64,000 nucleotides of DNA, from contig CAXKVR010000093.1 in assembly GCA_964058845.1 (NCBI GenBank), forward strand, positions 124,001 to 188,000. Reading direction: 5' to 3'. The stretch comes from Carex sylvatica (taxonomy: Eukaryota; Streptophyta; Magnoliopsida; Poales; Cyperaceae). The notes under the pieces are model-generated. The model saw only the letters and a list, made by a program, of their open reading frames with translations. It ran no database searches and was not told where the DNA came from. The translations under genes and the position numbers were made by a program. Positions 34,801 through 45,425 of this stretch are shown here, in pieces; position 1 is the first letter of the stretch; each line of letters begins with the position of its first letter.

Positions 34801-37767
34801 GGAGCTGACATACTAAATTTTTCGGCACACATGACTTGGACCATTATATTATGTGCATAAGTACATCATGTGATAAGCGACAGGTATCGTTGATATTTTT
34901 AATTTATAAGGGACATGTATCTTAAGTTTAGTGCACTTACAAGTACTCAATAGCACTTAGATTTCCAATGGAGTCACTTAACGGACCAGTCAAAGAGCTA
35001 GATGCTAGGTTTCTGAAAAATAAAAATAAAAATAGTTTAGAAGTAAGAGATATTTAGTAGCTTCTCATCCCAAACAAAATATGGAAAGGTATAATCCACA
35101 GCGCTCACAAGCCTGTGATCCTTGTAATGTTGGAGGTGTCGGTGGAGCAATTGATACCAGTCCATAAGAACTGTGTAGGAAGGCAAGGATCACCACTCCA
35201 CCCTTTTTTAATATTATGGTACATCTTGACACTATTAATGGCTGCAACTGCATGTAAAAAGACATAGTCAGCTTGAAAATCAAATGCTGGGATATTAAAT
35301 ATCAACTAATCAACACATTTTCTGGAAATATTAGGCAAATATACGTCTAATTATGTGTTACTGGTTGCTACTATATTTTTTCTTTTTCCTTTTCAATTTT
35401 CTGTGCAGAGGAAAGGGAGTTGGAATTACAAGTTTTCATTTTGCAACAAACATTAATGTAAATAAGCAGCAGAGAAGGAGATAGTGTAGCATAACCAAGT
35501 TTGTGCAAGAGCATTAATTGAAACCATCCAAGTGGAAAACCCTTCATCATGGTCCCCTTGGAAATGTGCTAGAATTATAACTAAGTTGCCCCATGTACAT
35601 TGTATTAATTTAACATTAGTAATTAATTTGGACTTGTGAAAAACTTACCATCTACACCATAAGTGGGAGTCCCGACAAGATATATTTTATACAGTTCAAA
35701 TGCATTAAGTAGAGGTGGAAGAGTCGAATTTGAAGTAGCCACTAGTGAGACATTATAATCACTTAATCCTGACCACTTGATAGTGGCCCATCCCGAATAG
35801 GAATACCCCGGATTATATGGTTTATTGAATAACTGCATTCCACTAACAAGTATATTAAACTCCCTTCGACCAGTTAACAATAACTCGATCTCACTGAAGT
35901 GAAGAATGAAATAATATTTGGTGGACTTGTCATCGCTATGCCAATAGAGGTTAAGGCGCTGTTGGGTACTTGAAGTGGTGGCAGCAGTCTGCAGCACAAC
36001 AGAGGGGGTCATAAATTCCTCATCAGGTTCTACGGTGGAACTACTTGAGATCTCTTTCCATGCACTGTCGGTATAGTTCCCCCAAAACTTGTCATTAATA
36101 TCATCAGGGTACCTATATTTCAGTGTAAATTAACATAAGTTAGCCTAATTCCAGCAAAAAAAACTGTCTCATACTATCAACAGATAATTATCAAAGCTGC
36201 AGTGCCCCTTAGTCAGTTGGAAGTTTATATTTATTTTGGAAATAATATCATAATTTTAATGTATTATATAAATAGTTTGTAAGACAAATATGGTTTGGTA
36301 GTTGTACAAAATGATCAAAGAACTAAGGTGTAGCAAAAGAATAGATCTTTCCATTATTAATACTTACTTTACTAACTGTCGGTTGCCTGCTCCAACATTA
36401 AGCCTCTTCGTCAAAATGAGTGATTGTGTAGCATTCACAATTGGATGAGTGCCCTTCAATTGCCTCAAGTGTAAAGAAGAGATAAAAGGATTGTCGTTGC
36501 CCGTTTTAACCAGACATACTTCCAAGTAATCAGCAGTAGCAGTGACCATAATTTCATACTGGCCATAACTTGAAGATAGATCAATTTTATTCCAAAAGTT
36601 AATTCCCAAGTAAATATCAAATATTGGAGGCTTATTTTTGTTATCGTAGTTGCCATAATAGAATGCTGCCCTTATTAGATATTTAAATCCTACAGTCAAG
36701 GATCTAATGGTGAAGCAGTTTCGAGTTCCAATTGGAAAATATCTCACAGTGTCATATTCTTTGGCCAAAGGGGATAAAAAATAGGAAATGTTTCCTGTAT
36801 CAATAAACTGCTCATCTGAGAAATACGTTATGTTGGTTGCACTGTCAACATAGCTATTGTTTGCGGGAAGTCCACAGTCAATACTCAGGAAGCCTGAAAA
36901 AAGAATAAAATTATTACATATTATTTTCTTTAAAACTAGTCCAAAAGTCAACTCAACAAATTTACTAATAATTCCAATGAATCTCTTTCACCCATTTAAT
37001 CGTATTTGTTAAGATGTATATATATGGCAAGTATTTATTTTTGTTATTTTGTGCCCATATTAAATACGAATACAAGTATGAAAATATTTTTATTATTTTG
37101 GTAAGACTTATATCATCCTAGTTTCCAATATGCATTTGATTGGTACAAAATCATATATGATAATTTTAATTCATACAATTAACTATAAGATTTAACTTCT
37201 ATTATCATGAAAGTGATTTCTAGTCAACAATTTATATAATTTTAATTAATTAGTAATTAATGACGCCGGCTACAAAAGATAAAAAAATAAGTAGCAGGTT
37301 CAAAACCCGGGGGAATCCCTTGCCGATATTAAAATTTTGGGTGCCTTCATCTCCAAAATAAAATGAAAAATGTACGTAGAGCCATTGGATAGTATAGAAT
37401 GTTTGAAAATGGTTTTTCTCATATCTTTAAAAATTGTAACAATTACAGAAGATACAAAAAAATGACCTTCTATACAATTTTTCAGTATATAGTGCAATTA
37501 AGAACGCTTAGAAGTCAAAAACCAAAATCCTGAACGCATACAAAAAAATGTTATTTCTTCGTGCCTATAAGTGTGTGCGCTATACATATCGAGAGAGAGG
37601 GAGAGAGACAAGATTGTAATCAAAGGTCTAAAAAAATAAGAGAGAGAGAAGATTGTAACAATGCACTTGCAAAAGAGGTGGTTACCGTTAGAATCAGGCT
37701 GCTGGCTCTTAACTCGAATGGTAACCGCGAATATTATAAGCAGAAGTATTATGCACCACCAAACCAT
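25846..37767 (-). CDS. malectin-like LRR receptor kinase, copy 1, complete (13 coding exons)
   Basis: Coding exons from 5': 37686-37767, 36368-36893, 35649-36112, 35109-35247, 34941-35012, 34540-34611, 29514-29597, 29019-29152, 28211-28539, 27946-28072, 27782-27841, 27263-27452, 25846-26281. Joined length is 2715 bases, an uninterrupted frame of 904 residues. Order: signal peptide (1-22), malectin-like ectodomain (~28-357, with FLSIDCG and a YPDD block), LRR N-cap with [11 protein letters not shown] repeats on 72-base exons, membrane span (~496-520), kinase. Kinase motifs are intact: [12 protein letters not shown], Lys618 in VAVK, HRDVK with Asp713, DFG with Asp731, [26 protein letters not shown]; an RD-type active kinase is expected. 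It belongs to plant LRR-I type receptors with malectin-like domains; ligand unknown. A 4.85-kb Copia element sits in intron 6. Confidence 0.9.
26655..26890. repeat. CATA/TACG microsatellite in intron 12 of copy 1
   Basis: Long run of tetranucleotide units ATAC/GTAC/ATGC (TACATACATACGTACGTACG-like), changing to ACACAAAC at the right end. It makes artificial open frames rich in His, Thr and Tyr on the plus strand. Lies between exons 12 and 13. Confidence 0.85.
29605..29609. repeat. target duplication GTCAG of Copia element 1, left
   Basis: GTCAG abuts the left LTR and recurs right after the other LTR at 34459-34463. In receptor-kinase copy 2 the same intron reads AAGGTCAGCAAAAGTG without an insertion, giving an empty-site comparison. 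Confidence 0.95.
29610..29913 (-). repeat. 3' LTR of Copia element 1
   Basis: On the minus strand it begins TGTAGAAATTGCCACAG and ends TTGTTGAACA. Same sequence as the 5' LTR by eye over 304 bases. Confidence 0.95.
29914..29922 (-). other. polypurine tract of Copia element 1
   Basis: Minus strand GAGGGGGAG directly before the 3' LTR, overlapping the stop codon region of the polyprotein. This is the primer site for plus-strand synthesis. Confidence 0.85.
29921..34039 (-). CDS. Copia gag-pol polyprotein, intact
   Basis: One 1372-residue frame. Order: UBN2-type gag (~1-210, with [12 protein letters not shown] and [10 protein letters not shown]), CCHC zinc knuckle [14 protein letters not shown] (~245-260), aspartic protease with [10 protein letters not shown], integrase zinc-binding HSRLGHPSD...[14 protein letters not shown], integrase core ([29 protein letters not shown]), reverse transcriptase ([23 protein letters not shown]) and RNase H ([19 protein letters not shown]). 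Integrase before RT is the Copia order. No stop or frameshift. The start 110 bases inside the primer-binding site is the natural first ATG of gag. Confidence 0.97.
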   Translation of the reverse strand: MAENSYKTPTNSPLTNILLNGKNYLPWARAVTIALGGKSKMGHINGKTLKPKTDETKIDEWQANDHRVMNWLFNSMQPEIYDIFSYSETAQILWDKLKEMYGRANNAARVFELQQSLAKCKKEPNQSVTEHLGKMTKQWEELRLYRPVSSEVNDYIQREEQDRILLYLASLGSEFEEARRSILLRPDLPSFSTVCSIIQSEEDRSRVMSTEHKVISEPTENSALNIVSKDRDRWVKGKEKGNSKFYCNHCRRDGHSRERCWVLHPHLRPNRSKPQEVNFCGSVESATETGAIGADGNSTMEARLNNLTQQVQALLHAQRTTSGPETVNAVKTDGNSLSLNTQFKLVIDSGASDNMVYSDTELVQIDNNCAYSHVLVANGQKVSTKGKGKFNIFKREIDAIVVPDLKSNLLSVSKCTNNWNCNVIFTPQKVLFQDRVSRKMIGEGKLSGGLYVVDTIPSAMAAINPHSVFPNLWHSRLGHPSDHVIKLLGITLNSVDCDSCHYAKQHRLPFSDRLDKAENLFDLIHSDTWGNAPVDSKEGFKYFVTFIDDKSRATWLYLLKSKKEVPTIFKNFYNMVKNQFGTTIKVLRSDNGTEYINNDLQTFLQSKGISHQTSCVGTPQQNGVAERKNRHLLEITRALLFSANLPKVYWAVALRTSCYLINRLPSRILGSKSPLQILYNRKISISHLKVFGCICYVHSQEGNKLDPRAHKCIFVGYSSEKKGYTCFEPNTGRTFISRDVIFNENKMFFGSDNIKQGEHSEFILPNPGEQLASSELPIQNLGPNAATGPHEPDGLNEMRHETEEHASRQLLRRSPRTFQPSTRLNDFITYSVEYPIEDQVRYNKISKDFLTFLTRIEKPAEPASFEEANKSEIWVKAMSEELNAMNKNHTWDIVPLPEGKKLVGCRWIYKIKFNSDGTIERYKARLVAKGYTQTYGLDYKETFAPVAKMNTVRILMSVAVIHEWPLFQMDVKNAFLQGDLEEEVYMEIPPGLHVPQRNKMVCHLKKAIYGLKQSPRAWYGRLSTALFKIGYKRSAADSSLFTQVTERGIVVILIYVDDLVITGSDQIGIDALKKHLRLEFDIKDLGKLRYFLGIEIARSHKGLFLCQRKYTLDLLKETGKLSAKPATTPMDYNNKVVEDEEVLNDISRFQRLVGKLIYLTITRPDISYAVSFVSQFMQRPTKGHMELIDQILRYLNSTPGRGILMKNQGHTTLTVYTDADWAGNPLDRRSTSGLCAFIGGNLVTWQSKKQPVVARSSAEAEYRAMATATSEIVWLRLLLHELGCPSFDNPTKLFCDNQAAIHIASNPVFHERTKHIEVSCHYVRENVLNRTIETPYIRSEDQLADVFTKALTKGKFQEIIDKLTSDDIFGST
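34142..34154 (-). other. primer-binding site of Copia element 1
   Basis: Minus strand TGGTATCAGAGCC immediately after the 5' LTR, complementary to the 3' end of initiator Met-tRNA as in most plant Copia elements. Confidence 0.9.
34155..34458 (-). repeat. 5' LTR of Copia element 1
   Basis: Same length and sequence as the 3' LTR by eye. It carries the promoter of the element, oriented along the host gene. Confidence 0.95.
34459..34463. repeat. target duplication GTCAG of Copia element 1, right
   Basis: Matches 29605-29609 exactly; the flanking sequence continues into intron 6 of the receptor-kinase gene. Confidence 0.95.
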
Positions 37768-37832
37768 TCTTCTTCTGTATATATGCCAACACAATATTTT
37801 TCTTCCCCTGAAATCCTCCGAAATGAAGGCTT

Positions 37833-37840
37833 GTTTTATA
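37833..37840 (-). promoter_or_regulatory. TATA box of receptor-kinase copy 1
   Basis: Minus strand TATAAAAC about 70 bases before the ATG at 37767. Position suits a short leader. Copy 2 has TATAAAG at the corresponding place. Confidence 0.5.
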
Positions 37841-37929
37841 GTACAACAATATGAATAAAATAAATTTATGATTATTAACCTAAAATTAGCAAATGAAAAT
37901 TTTGACTCCACAAAAGAAAACATTAATTA

Positions 37930-37965
37930 ATTGATGACATAGTATCATGCTTGTCACGTAGTAGT
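37930..37965 (-). promoter_or_regulatory. conserved promoter block with ACGT core, copy 1
   Basis: Minus strand TACGTGACAAGCATGATACT and the following ATGTCATCAATT match copy 2 at 49876-49911 with few changes. The CACGT/ACGT core is a possible bZIP site. Conservation could reflect recent duplication only. Confidence 0.4.
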
Positions 37966-38169
37966 CTATAATCCAGAGAATAGAAGGTGGATTTTCAAAT
38001 CTAGCTCTCACTGAAACCACGTTACATTTCAATCCGTTTGATAAATTTTACAAAACCTGCTGATTGCTGATTTTCAAATCTTCCACTTTCTGTATTTTTT
38101 TGTATAGGTGAAGAACACAGAATTGCGTCACAATCCATTGAATGCAAACAAGTAATTAAACAACTTAAA

Positions 38170-39640
38170 ACTCATTGACCTTTTGATTTTCTACAAACAG
38201 TTTAAATTAAAATATTAGTGCTCCAGTTCCACTAGTTTCATTGATATTTTTTTTTCTAAACAAATCTATATTTAATTTTGAATTACATGAAACATAAAGT
38301 TATCTTTATATCTATTATTAATGGATGGCGCCAATAGCGAAAGTTTTCACCTTTGCCATCCGATGACGTTGCGCACCTATGCTATTGCGTAAAATAATTA
38401 ACCGATGACGTTTCTTAAATAACAGTGTTACAAATTGGCATCGCTGAGCATTTAGTGGCATCTCGTGTTTTTTAAGTAGTATCAAAGGTTCTTAACATAA
38501 CGATTTTTGGATCTGTTTACCAATATCAAAAGTCACATACACCATCGTTTTTGTTTGCATTAGCATTGTTATCTTAGTTTTGACATCTATTCTTAATTCG
38601 AGCTGTTGGTGATTTATATATATATATATATCTCCTCTCATATATTATGCATGTTGAGTGTCCTTATCTTGGGCTGTGATTGATTGATCTAAATCTAGAT
38701 TGAATCTGAGTCATCTAATTAAATAATATGTTTTATTTTGATTGAGTGTATTTGTTTTAGGTGTCAAAGTCTATATTTAGTTAAAATTATACCCGCTATA
38801 CATACGGCCACATGGTTAAAATTAAAGAAAAAGAACTGCCAAGTGACTTTTCCTTTTTCCTTGTAACTTTGATATCCTCTTCACCAGCCACGGAAATAAA
38901 TCTGCTACGATCCTAAGTGGATTGTAGGGTCCTACGATTCTAAATTCAACCTTTTATTTGTTTTGAGATTCATGCATAACAACTTCTAGATTCGTACAAC
39001 TCAAAAAAATGAAAAGTTAAATTTAGAATCGTAGGACCCTACAATCTCTTAGGATCATAGCAGATTTATTTCCCGTCAGCCACACGGTTAAAAAAAAAAA
39101 AAAAAAAAAATTACTGCTTAGCAACTTTTCCCTTTCCTTGGAACTCTGATCGAAACGACGATCCTCTTCATCGAATGCAAAAACAGCCAAGCTCAGGTTT
39201 GATGCTCCGTCCATGCACCAAATTGCTTTCCGGGTACTTAGCGGTAAGGACAGTGCCGGGTGATTTCACTACGAATTAAAGCGGGAAAGAGGAATTCGTT
39301 TCAGAGCGCGGATTAGCGAACTCCCTTAACCTATCGAGCAATGCGTGCACAACTACTTATTATTAGGGCCAGTCTCCCCCTTTAGTTTCAATTGCTTCTC
39401 AATCCAGGCTGACCCCTACTGAAGACGGTTGTGATAATCCGATTCATAGTGGAATTTGCTTCACACAGACTCATCTCAGAGGAGGCAAAAATGACCACAC
39501 GATGGGCCGCCATGGCTGGTTGCAACTCCTCCTTTGGCGAATCATTTCGGAGGAACAAATTTTGAAGGCATCAACTTTAATCAAGAGAATTGATCTGAGA
39601 GACTTCTTTGTGTCAATTTGCTAATTCCGGTACTTGCATT
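38170..39640. other. repeat-derived spacer upstream of copy 1
   Basis: No coding frame. Includes a palindromic element (38888-39077) and a roughly 90-bp sequence present on both sides of it in the same orientation (CACATGGTTAAAA... near 38809 and CACACGGTTAAAA... near 39081). The rest is unassigned. Confidence 0.4.
38888..39077. mobile_element. small foldback element
   Basis: Left arm GGAAATAAATCTGCTACGAT followed by GGATTGTAGGGTCCTACGAT; the right arm is the complement, ending AGCAGATTTATTTCCCGTC. CAGCCAC occurs next to both ends. About 190 bp, no coding capacity. Confidence 0.65.
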
Positions 39641-42600
39641 TTGATATCAATTTTAATATTTGCCACTGGTTTTGATTTAAAATACCGGTGGTAGTTATCA
39701 TTTTTAATTTATTATATTCTGTTTATATTGGAGTAGCTAGCCCTGAAATTTGCTAGCATTAAATCATTCATATGCCACAAAAAAACTCATAAATTAAATA
39801 ACACAATTTAAAAGTGTAATCCGAACTAAATAACACACAATTTAAAAGTGTAATCCGAACAACGTAACACAATTAGATAAAAATATTGTCTATTTTTTCT
39901 TTTATGAGAAACTGCCTCTTCCAAGGGTTTTCATTAATCTAAATTAGTTACAGCTTCTCATCATACAGTTCATCAAGCATAAAATGCATCCCTACTACAA
40001 TCAAGCTAATCTAAAACCATCATATGCAATCATGAAAAAACCAGCAATCATATACCAGTACCATTCTTTCCCTTCTATAGACTAACGGTACCCCAGCAAT
40101 CATCTACTAGTTAACATTCTTTCATGAAGGCTTTCATCTGAATGCGACCAAAAGGTAAAGAAAACTTCATGGTTATGAATCAATGTATTATTTTACCTTA
40201 GTGGAAGAAGTTGTGAAATAAGTAGGCATTAGCTCGAGCACTGTATTGCATATTTCAGACAAAATAATTAGTACTGTGAAAACTATAAGTAGCACCAAAT
40301 ATAAAAAAAAAAAAACTTTTTTAAGCTTGATTAATTTACTTTTTTATAATTCCATTTTGGTTCAATGAGCTTTGCATTGCGATGTCCCTTCCTTTTCTTA
40401 TAGTCAGAAAAATGTAATATAAATATCACACACTGTATAGATGAAGTCATTTTGCATCGTTCAATGGCTGTACCAAGGTCAGAAAATATCTAAAAAGAAC
40501 TCCACAAAAACATTAAGGCATGGCACAATGCACGATCAAATTTTGGTTCACATAAAAAGAATTCTTACCAGTACCAGTAAATAAACGAACCTCATCCTTC
40601 AATGCATACAAGACTGTTACCAGTACCAGAAATAAAGCAAGACAACACTTGAGCTTATAATGGCAGTGAGGTTTAAGTACCACAAATAAAATAGATAGCA
40701 CTTAAGCTTCTAGTAGAGGATGGATATATACCTGCGAAGTCTGAAGTGATGAAATTAGTTGCAAAATTAGTAAGTGTAGCTTGAAGAGAAGATAAAGCCT
40801 TAAGACTGTTGGCATAGCAACCCTATATGATTACATTGCAAAAAACAACCATGCCATACTTGACAATCTGTCAGCAAAATCAAGTTCTATGGAGTAAGCA
40901 ATTAGTTTGCCAGATTATGAAAGAATCTTAATTAACATTATTTAGGAGCTGAAAGTGATTTTGCTGCACTCATCTAACCTGGCCCTATGAGATATACCTA
41001 CAAGCACTCTCAAACGCTAGATCAGACAGTACCCCTTTTGTTTCATTGCAACTCAGCCATTCTGAATATGGGATCAGCTTAGTTTTGGAATCATACAAAC
41101 AACAAAATAACAAAAATAGTTAAAAAATATGAAAAAGCTAATTTAGTAAAAATGAATGATTACTAATTCAGTCCAGTAAAGTTCTGCAATCAAGCAGTCA
41201 ATTATTGTGTTACCAGATCACTTTATTTGCACTGACATTAGACTAGAAATCAGTCATGAAAGTATCGCAAAACCAGTAAAATATTGGCTAAAGCCAAAGA
41301 ATTTGTATCGACAAATGAAGATGCAAACTTAATTAGAAGATAGCATTTCGGCCCAAGAAATTATGCAATTCAAGAATTACCGAGCAACAAAAGATCTGGT
41401 CCTGGCAGGTTTTCAGCAGAATTTTATTAAAAAAAATTCAGACTCTTCATGGCCGACATATATGAAACTTTCAGAACTTTGACTGAATCTAACCTCTTAT
41501 TGCAGCCATCAAATACATCGTATATTGTTTTGATTCCAAAAATAAAGCAAGCGATGAGACCGCAAGATTTCAGCATGCTTGACAAGTCCCTCACATGTGA
41601 GTTGCATTCCCAAACCAGGGATAGGTACAAGCCGATTTCTGACAATTCCTAAAAATTCAACAGCAAAGAAGAAACTGATTTGATATTCAGAAGAGATGAA
41701 AAGTTGGACATGGACTTGAACCCACTATGGTGATCTTTAAGTGAAAGTTTGAAGGATATGTATCCATGATGATCTAATGTCTAGCTAAATGCTATAATTA
41801 TTAATCTATATGTGGTTGATGTATATTAATTCTGAGAACATAACAAATTCAGATCAGGTTCCACATTCAATCCAATAGATAGGCAATACATTTTCATAGA
41901 GATACACCAAGCACTATTGAGCTTTATATGTCCGATCCATGCATATCAATTTTTGCATGAAAACTTGTGGCAAAAAACAGTGGATTAATTTCTTAATATA
42001 ATAATATAGGTTTTTTAAAATGCATGCAGGTTCTGAGCATATTTAATTTATATGCAGATTTTTCCCTGGTATTCATACTAACTTTAATTACTACAAACCA
42101 ATTTTTTTTCCTCAGGACTGGTACCTGAATCCAGTAACTCTTGCATTCAACCTTTTCATATGGATAAGCACATCATACCATTTTTGTATGCGGTAACTAT
42201 ATTGGGATTTGCCTTCTGATTACAATGATCCAATACCCTTGTCCAACAATAAGCTACCAAGCAATTTTTAATGGTCAAAATCCAAAACTATGAACTATGA
42301 ACTAGATTGCATTGTTCTAACCTAAATACCAGGAACCAAAACCAAGAGCTGATCGATACCAAGTATCGCGCGAAACCCACAAAAGAGAAACAGTATTAAT
42401 TTACCACAACTCAAAGATAGGGGTTTTGATTTAACATAAATCCCTTTTTGTGCAAAATCAAAAACACATGTCAAAATGTCAGAGAAATTAATTGATAAAC
42501 AGACTTCCAATCAAATCAATTACCAAAAAGACGATTGTGTATATGCCAAGTAGAAATGAAATTGTCAAAATTCTACGGCTGATTAGTTAAATGGGCATGA

Positions 42601-44651
42601 TGCTCAATTTATTGACACTACTGATTCAAACTCGGATCTAACTAAACCAAAATTACAACCTACTCGGCATAGAAGAAATTAAAAAGGAAAGATAAAAAGG
42701 AGACTAAATTCAAACCTTCTTCGACAATTAATGAGTCATCCTATACAAGAATGCACTGCTCTACAAGTATCGAACGGTACAGCCCACTTTACGCCGGAGA
42801 GGCGGCTAGGGTTAGGACGCGTCTTCAATAACAGCAGGGGGCTCGGTGAGAGGAGGGAGAAGCGGCGCTAGGCCGAGATGAGGAAGGAGAGGCGGGGCTA
42901 GGGCTAGGGCCAGATCGATCGGAGTTGGGATTCTTTTGGGTTTCTTGATCAGGTGAAGAGGGACTGCATATCCTCTGAGATATCTCAACTTTTGCGCGAC
43001 CGACGTGTCCGGTGCCTATTCGAGTGTAGCGCGCGGGCCAGTATTATTTGAGCTTCGAGATTCGTGCAGAACGTATTTGAACAGTTCAGATTTTCCGAAA
43101 AGTCACGCAAAATATGAGATATCTCAGAGGTTGCGAACTCCTGAAGAGGAGCCGAAATTTTTTTTCTTACCGCATCATTAAATCAGAATTAAATTCATTA
43201 AATCAGAATTAAATGAATACCATTATTCAGATTTCAGATTCCACCATCAATTCAGACTGCATCTGCTGACAAATCTCCGATCCGTGCACGTATTGAGCCT
43301 ACGGACTGATTCATTCTCTTACTGGACCTGCGCAGGCATCCGTGCACGTACTGGGTTGACGCACTGACCTAATCGCAGGCTAAGTATGCGAACCGATTGG
43401 TGCGCATACTTAGTTCGCGTACCGTTTCAATACCAAAAATAAGGCTGTAAAATATGGATTCATTGTTTCCTCTCAAGTTTAGTCATATCTTAGTTTCTCC
43501 ATTTAATCAATGAGCAATGGAAATCTTCAGTTAATGAAAAACTTAAGAAGAGTGCAATGTAAATTGTAATTACATCACAAAAATGTCTTCGAAACCCAAA
43601 ATATCTATTTGTGATGTGATTCTATGCCCATTTATGATGAGTGCACACATAAAATTAAAGTGAAACAATGATAATGATTATTAATTATTATACAAGAACT
43701 ATTTATAATGTTGTCAACAATCTTTCAGTTATCAGTAATTATTATACAAGAACTATTTATAGTGTACAAAAGTTGTTACACTAAATATAACACAGTAAAT
43801 GTTACAGAAAAAAGATTAAATAATAAGAGAGAAAGTAAACTTTAGAGGTACTCTTCAGTCAGACTATTTGACCGTGATACAAGTTCAAATACCAAGAAAT
43901 TAAATCTAGACAAACATAACCCAAAAAAAACTAATTGCGCAGTTTGTTTTATGCTTTTCTAACGCGAACGTTAACTGGAGATGCGAACGGGTCAGTGGGC
44001 TGACCCAATACGTGCACGGATGCGTGCGCAGGTCCAGAGTGCGAGCAGATCTAATAAGAACACGGGTTCGAGATCCGTCCACAGATTCAGTCCGAGTTCG
44101 TAATAGAATTTTAAATTTGAATAAACAGGTAGTATTCATTTAATTTTAATTTTTAAGGGTGGTAAGAAAAAAAAATTCGGAAAGAGGAGAGTCTTTATCA
44201 TTTATTTCAGAATCGGACTTAGGTTTCTTTAGGTTTCTGTTTTTGTTTTCGCTAATAAGGCGTTACGTTTATCATTTCTTAAAAACAAAAAAAATGTGGA
44301 GACGTATTAATTCGGACTTGATTTTTGTCATGGTCAAACAATCACACCAGTTTTCTTAAAAAGGAAAGAAAGAAAGAAATTGGAAAAAATTCGGCAATTT
44401 TAGTACTGCTTATTTGTTTAAAACCGGTGGTAGTTATAATATATTAACCATCGATTTTATTTAAAAAACCAATGCAAAAAGGAAATACTTTTTTTGCACC
44501 GGTTTCTTAGAGAAAACAGGTGATAATTATGTTATAATTATGTTATATTTATCATCGTTTTATAAAAATCGGTGTTGTTTATGTTTCACCAGCGGTTCAC
44601 AATAAAACCAGTGGTATATGACCGATGGTAAATGTCATTTTTGTAGTAGTG
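39640..44651. mobile_element. CACTA-type element remnant between copies 1 and 2
   Basis: The right end is the complement of CACTACTACAAAAATGACAT (44632-44651), a typical CACTA terminus. Subterminal units ACCGGTGGTAGTTAT and CCACTGGTTTT occur both at 39655-39700 and at 44420-44640. The left terminus was not found, so the start is approximate. The interior has no transposase; a GC-rich stretch at 42790-42960 resembles that of the CACTA element at 13481. It lies where the missing kinase exons of copy 2 would be expected. Confidence 0.45.
43170..44155. mobile_element. inverted-repeat element inside the CACTA remnant
   Basis: The left arm (GGACCTGCGCAGGCATCCGT, GCACGTACTGGGTTGACGCA near 43325-43365) is complementary to the right arm near 43975-44035 (CCAATACGTGCACGGATGCG, GCGCAGGTCC). 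Outer arm parts TTAAATGAATACC and GGTAGTATTCATTTAA also pair. The middle is not repeated. Approximate limits. Confidence 0.55.
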
Positions 44652-44952
44652 ACATCCATAAGATCATAAATTATTTTCTCGAAAAATAATATCATTAGTT
44701 AATAAAATTATCAAATATTCTACACCGTAGGAGAAAAGCCAAATTTTTTTTTTTTTTTTAAATCAAGCTATATACTAGGCCCATTTCATATAGAAAATGT
44801 TTGTAAATTACTAAGTACTACCATTACTCAGACAAATTACCTAACATATGATCAACATTGTTCCAAAAGATTAGTTTCAAACATACAAAAATATAGCAAA
44901 ACATGAAGGGCTCTAAGAAAGCTAGATATTATCAAAATAAACGTCTTCCAGT

Positions 44953-45130
44953 CAGTTTTCCTAAGCGCCAATCTCAGTGGATTCTCCTTCTTCAGAAGTT
45001 TGCATCATCTGCCCTACAGTACTGGGGTCCCAGCTCTGCAACGGTATCTGTCTCCTGGCAGCCAGTTCTTTGTCTACTGGCAGCCAGTTCTTCATCTTTT
45101 GTTGTTCTTCCTCTGTCATTGATCCTGTCC
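44953..45130 (-). other. unassigned open segment 3' of copy 2
   Basis: A minus-strand frame MTEEEQQKMKNWLPVDKELA... ending STEIGA lies after a plausible acceptor ACAG at 45131-45134. An internal direct repeat, AAGAACTGGCTGCCAG in two near copies 21 bases apart, is visible. I recognise no family. Composition is less AT-rich than the surroundings, so it may be a captured exon or part of an unknown repeat. Confidence 0.25.
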
Positions 45131-45214
45131 AAAATAAAATTAAGTTAATGATATTCATAACAATGGTAACTCCGCCTGTGTAGTTTCTACGCAACCTGTC
45201 TCAAGTCAGGAAAA

Positions 45215-45425
45215 ATAAGGAGGGTTCGTGATAGGCTTGGCTAGCCAACGGTAAAAAAGCCACCTCTTTATGGAAATGAAACTCTAACGAATTGGGCAGA
45301 AGTAGTACTAGGATGGGTGATCTTTTGAAAAGTTCATATGTTGCTGATTTCGATTTGATTTTATTTCTAGCCTATCCCAACTTGTTTGAGAATAAAGACT
45401 TTGAAGAAGAAGAAGATATTCATAA
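45215..45425 (+). repeat. 5S rRNA-derived repeat with SINE-like tail
   Basis: 45303-45346 (GTAGTACTAGGATGGGTGA, then ATGTTGC) matches the 3' half of plant 5S rRNA including the internal promoter region; 20 bases are identical and most other differences are C-to-T or G-to-A. It is followed by AGCCTATCCCAACTTGTTTG, similar to the tail of plant Au-type SINEs. Known plant elements carrying 5S sequence include Cassandra TRIM LTRs; the assignment between these is open. It lies where the membrane exon of copy 2 would be. Confidence 0.5.

Noticed and set aside
45303..45346. Functional 5S rRNA gene
   Set aside because: Only the 3' half is present, with many transitions and a retroelement-like tail.
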